The notes under the pieces: model-generated | The model's database searches: none | The model's input: only the letters and a program-made list of their open reading frames with translations | What the model was told of the DNA's origin: nothing | Position numbers and translations under genes: made by a program | Assembly (NCBI GenBank): GCA_900313855.1 | Contig: OMSZ01000208.1 | Span: 1-6,964, forward strand | DNA length: 6,964 nucleotides | From: an uncultured Eubacteriales bacterium | GTDB lineage: Bacteria > Bacillota > Clostridia > Lachnospirales > Lachnospiraceae | Reading direction: 5' to 3' | Shown here: positions 6,801 to 6,964 of the stretch, in pieces | Numbering within the stretch: position 1 is the first letter of the stretch | How the letters are laid out: each line of letters opens with the position of its first letter

Positions 6801-6964
6801 GTCATGGACGGTATTGAAACTCTCAAACGTCTAAGAGGGCTTAGGAATAACCTTAACGCAACTACGCCAATTGTTGCTCTTACTGCCAATGCGCTTTCCG
6901 GCGCGCGTGAGCGTTTCATCAAGGAGGGCTTTGATGATTATATGACAAAGCCTATCAATGTAGG
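3876..6964 (+). CDS. Hybrid sensor histidine kinase: 7TM, degenerate GGDEF, EAL, HisKA, HATPase_c, REC (3' end missing)
   Basis: 1029 codons are open to the window edge. ATG 3876 follows GGAGG by 8 bases. Residues 14-224 hold seven hydrophobic segments, a membrane sensor. Residues 225-385 are a GGDEF fold: the RRTGAYNERAL start motif is recognisable, but the signature is NPGTF (303-307), so no cyclase activity is expected. Residues 403-645 are an EAL domain with E427-A-L, N486, E518, D548-D549, K569, D571, E608 and Q625 kept, but Ser605 replaces the Glu of the EGVE motif. A coiled linker leads to HisKA with phosphorylatable His671 (ISHEIRTP). HATPase_c follows, with N788, DTGVGI (820-825) and GSGLGLA (850-856). 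REC has D927-D928, acceptor Asp971, T1003 and K1025. The kinase core looks active. The end of REC, and perhaps an Hpt domain, lie outside the window. I infer c-di-GMP or another ligand at EAL modulates the phosphorelay. Confidence 0.93.
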   Translation, partial: MTMRDFLQGLSDSGFLVCSLLLCVSCLYYVVVKEKTYRLQNKIFLFILLNILISSVCDLGNSVIRPYVGNNHFLVMLQEGNQYVYFILHTLLSPLFCFYIAVVIGAHYRMARRYHLAYEAPMIAAEILVLINPLTHWVFYFDENRNFVRNKGENAIYIVSVLYFIIAVILILIVWKAMDYKKQKTLIYFFVMVTSGMIIQLLQPTIHIELFMESLAVLGILITVENEDDRMNRRTGAYNERALAMDIRSYMGSRHPISLIILKMMNPQSLMQTIGPMNIENLTIMNIEYLRTVVADRNIYYLNPGTFIILNDEMNPEKDMEMAQTIHDRFLQEWSFQGRETVFHAGVFYVEIPKDFKSREQLMALVGSPMIKDVNSKEGVLYGKDLNFFLRRTQVERAIMNGVKNRTFEVFYQPIYDARDRSIKSGEALLRLHDTIIGEIYPSEFLAVAERNGVIFELGDFVLEEVCKFLNSGIPVEMGIETLNVNLSTIQCTQPSYAERIIQIVSRYDVDPGRINFEIMENAATTDFEGLEAFIRTLREHGFYFSVDDYGIGYSNVHSIFSLDVEVIKIDRTILWEAEQSKIGRIIMESSTDMIKRMGKKLLISGVESKAQVDLANEFGVDYLQGFYFSNPVSQNEFIGILKATRLARIEEQRAVAANEAMSNFLANISHEIRTPINAVLGMDEMILRESEDDKIVEYARAIEGAGKTLLSLINDILDFSKIEAGNMEIVEADYDLSSVLNDVVNIIQVKAGQKNLKLNVSVNPNTPVCLYGDEMRLRQIMINVLNNAVKYTKQGSVSLELSFKAIDDKKIELVFSVKDTGVGIRKKDMDKLFGKFQRLDQNRNRTVEGSGLGLAIVHHLLGLMDGDIAVESVYGEGSTFTITIPQGVVVDEVIGEFGERMNKLMPETPKYQESFRAPEAKVLVVDDTPVNVVVVRNLLKKTQVNVDDASSGMECLEKAGHTKYDLIFLDYRMPVMDGIETLKRLRGLRNNLNATTPIVALTANALSGARERFIKEGFDDYMTKPINV

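Noticed and set aside
1..6964. CRISPR array, tRNA or rRNA genes, insertion-sequence ends
   Set aside because: On reading both strands I found no regularly spaced repeats, no tRNA-like cloverleaf, no rRNA segments and no paired terminal inverted repeats around any gene.

Overview
The window reads as a chromosomal stretch of a low-to-moderate GC Firmicute, most likely a Lachnospiraceae member of the Butyrivibrio/Roseburia kind. This is inferred from strong Shine-Dalgarno sites (AGGAGG, GGAGG), consensus TATAAT boxes, and two protein types that I recall as common in that family: a PD-(D/E)XK-like protein with an FHPAF...EFK core, and a multi-TM EAL/histidine-kinase signalling protein. The genus is a guess.

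Layout, left to right. (1) Positions 1-372, minus strand: the 5' end of a secreted or surface protein gene. It has a very good promoter and signal peptide, but its start codon and reading frame are separated by a one-base shift in a run of five T. (2) Positions 373-543: promoter, a large imperfect palindrome, and the terminator of the next gene. (3) Positions 544-1419, minus strand: an AT-rich PD-(D/E)XK nuclease-like protein with a C-terminal coiled coil. Its mRNA leader can fold so that part of the ribosome binding site is paired. (4) Positions 1420-1697: divergent intergenic region with candidate promoters, TTAAC repeats and a strong plus-strand promoter. No gap without a gene exceeds 300 bases. 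(5) Positions 1698-2324, plus strand: calcineurin-like metallophosphoesterase, probably starting at GTG rather than at an upstream ATG. (6) Positions 2330-3697, minus strand: MATE-family efflux transporter, convergent with the phosphoesterase and ending only 5 bases from it. (7) Positions 3698-3875: divergent promoters. (8) Positions 3876 to the window end, plus strand: a very large hybrid sensor histidine kinase. Its order is 7TM, degenerate GGDEF, EAL, HisKA, HATPase_c, REC, and it is cut by the window edge inside the receiver domain.

The genes do not form one operon. The pair most likely to be connected is the divergent MATE exporter and sensor kinase, which share a 178-base control region, but this is only context. 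The main item of interest is the kinase. The GGDEF signature has become NPGTF. The EAL domain keeps nearly all ligand and metal residues but has Ser where the proposed general-base Glu (E352 of RocR) should be. Because this EAL module sits in front of an intact-looking HisKA/HATPase/REC core, it may be a c-di-GMP sensor that controls a phosphorelay rather than an enzyme.
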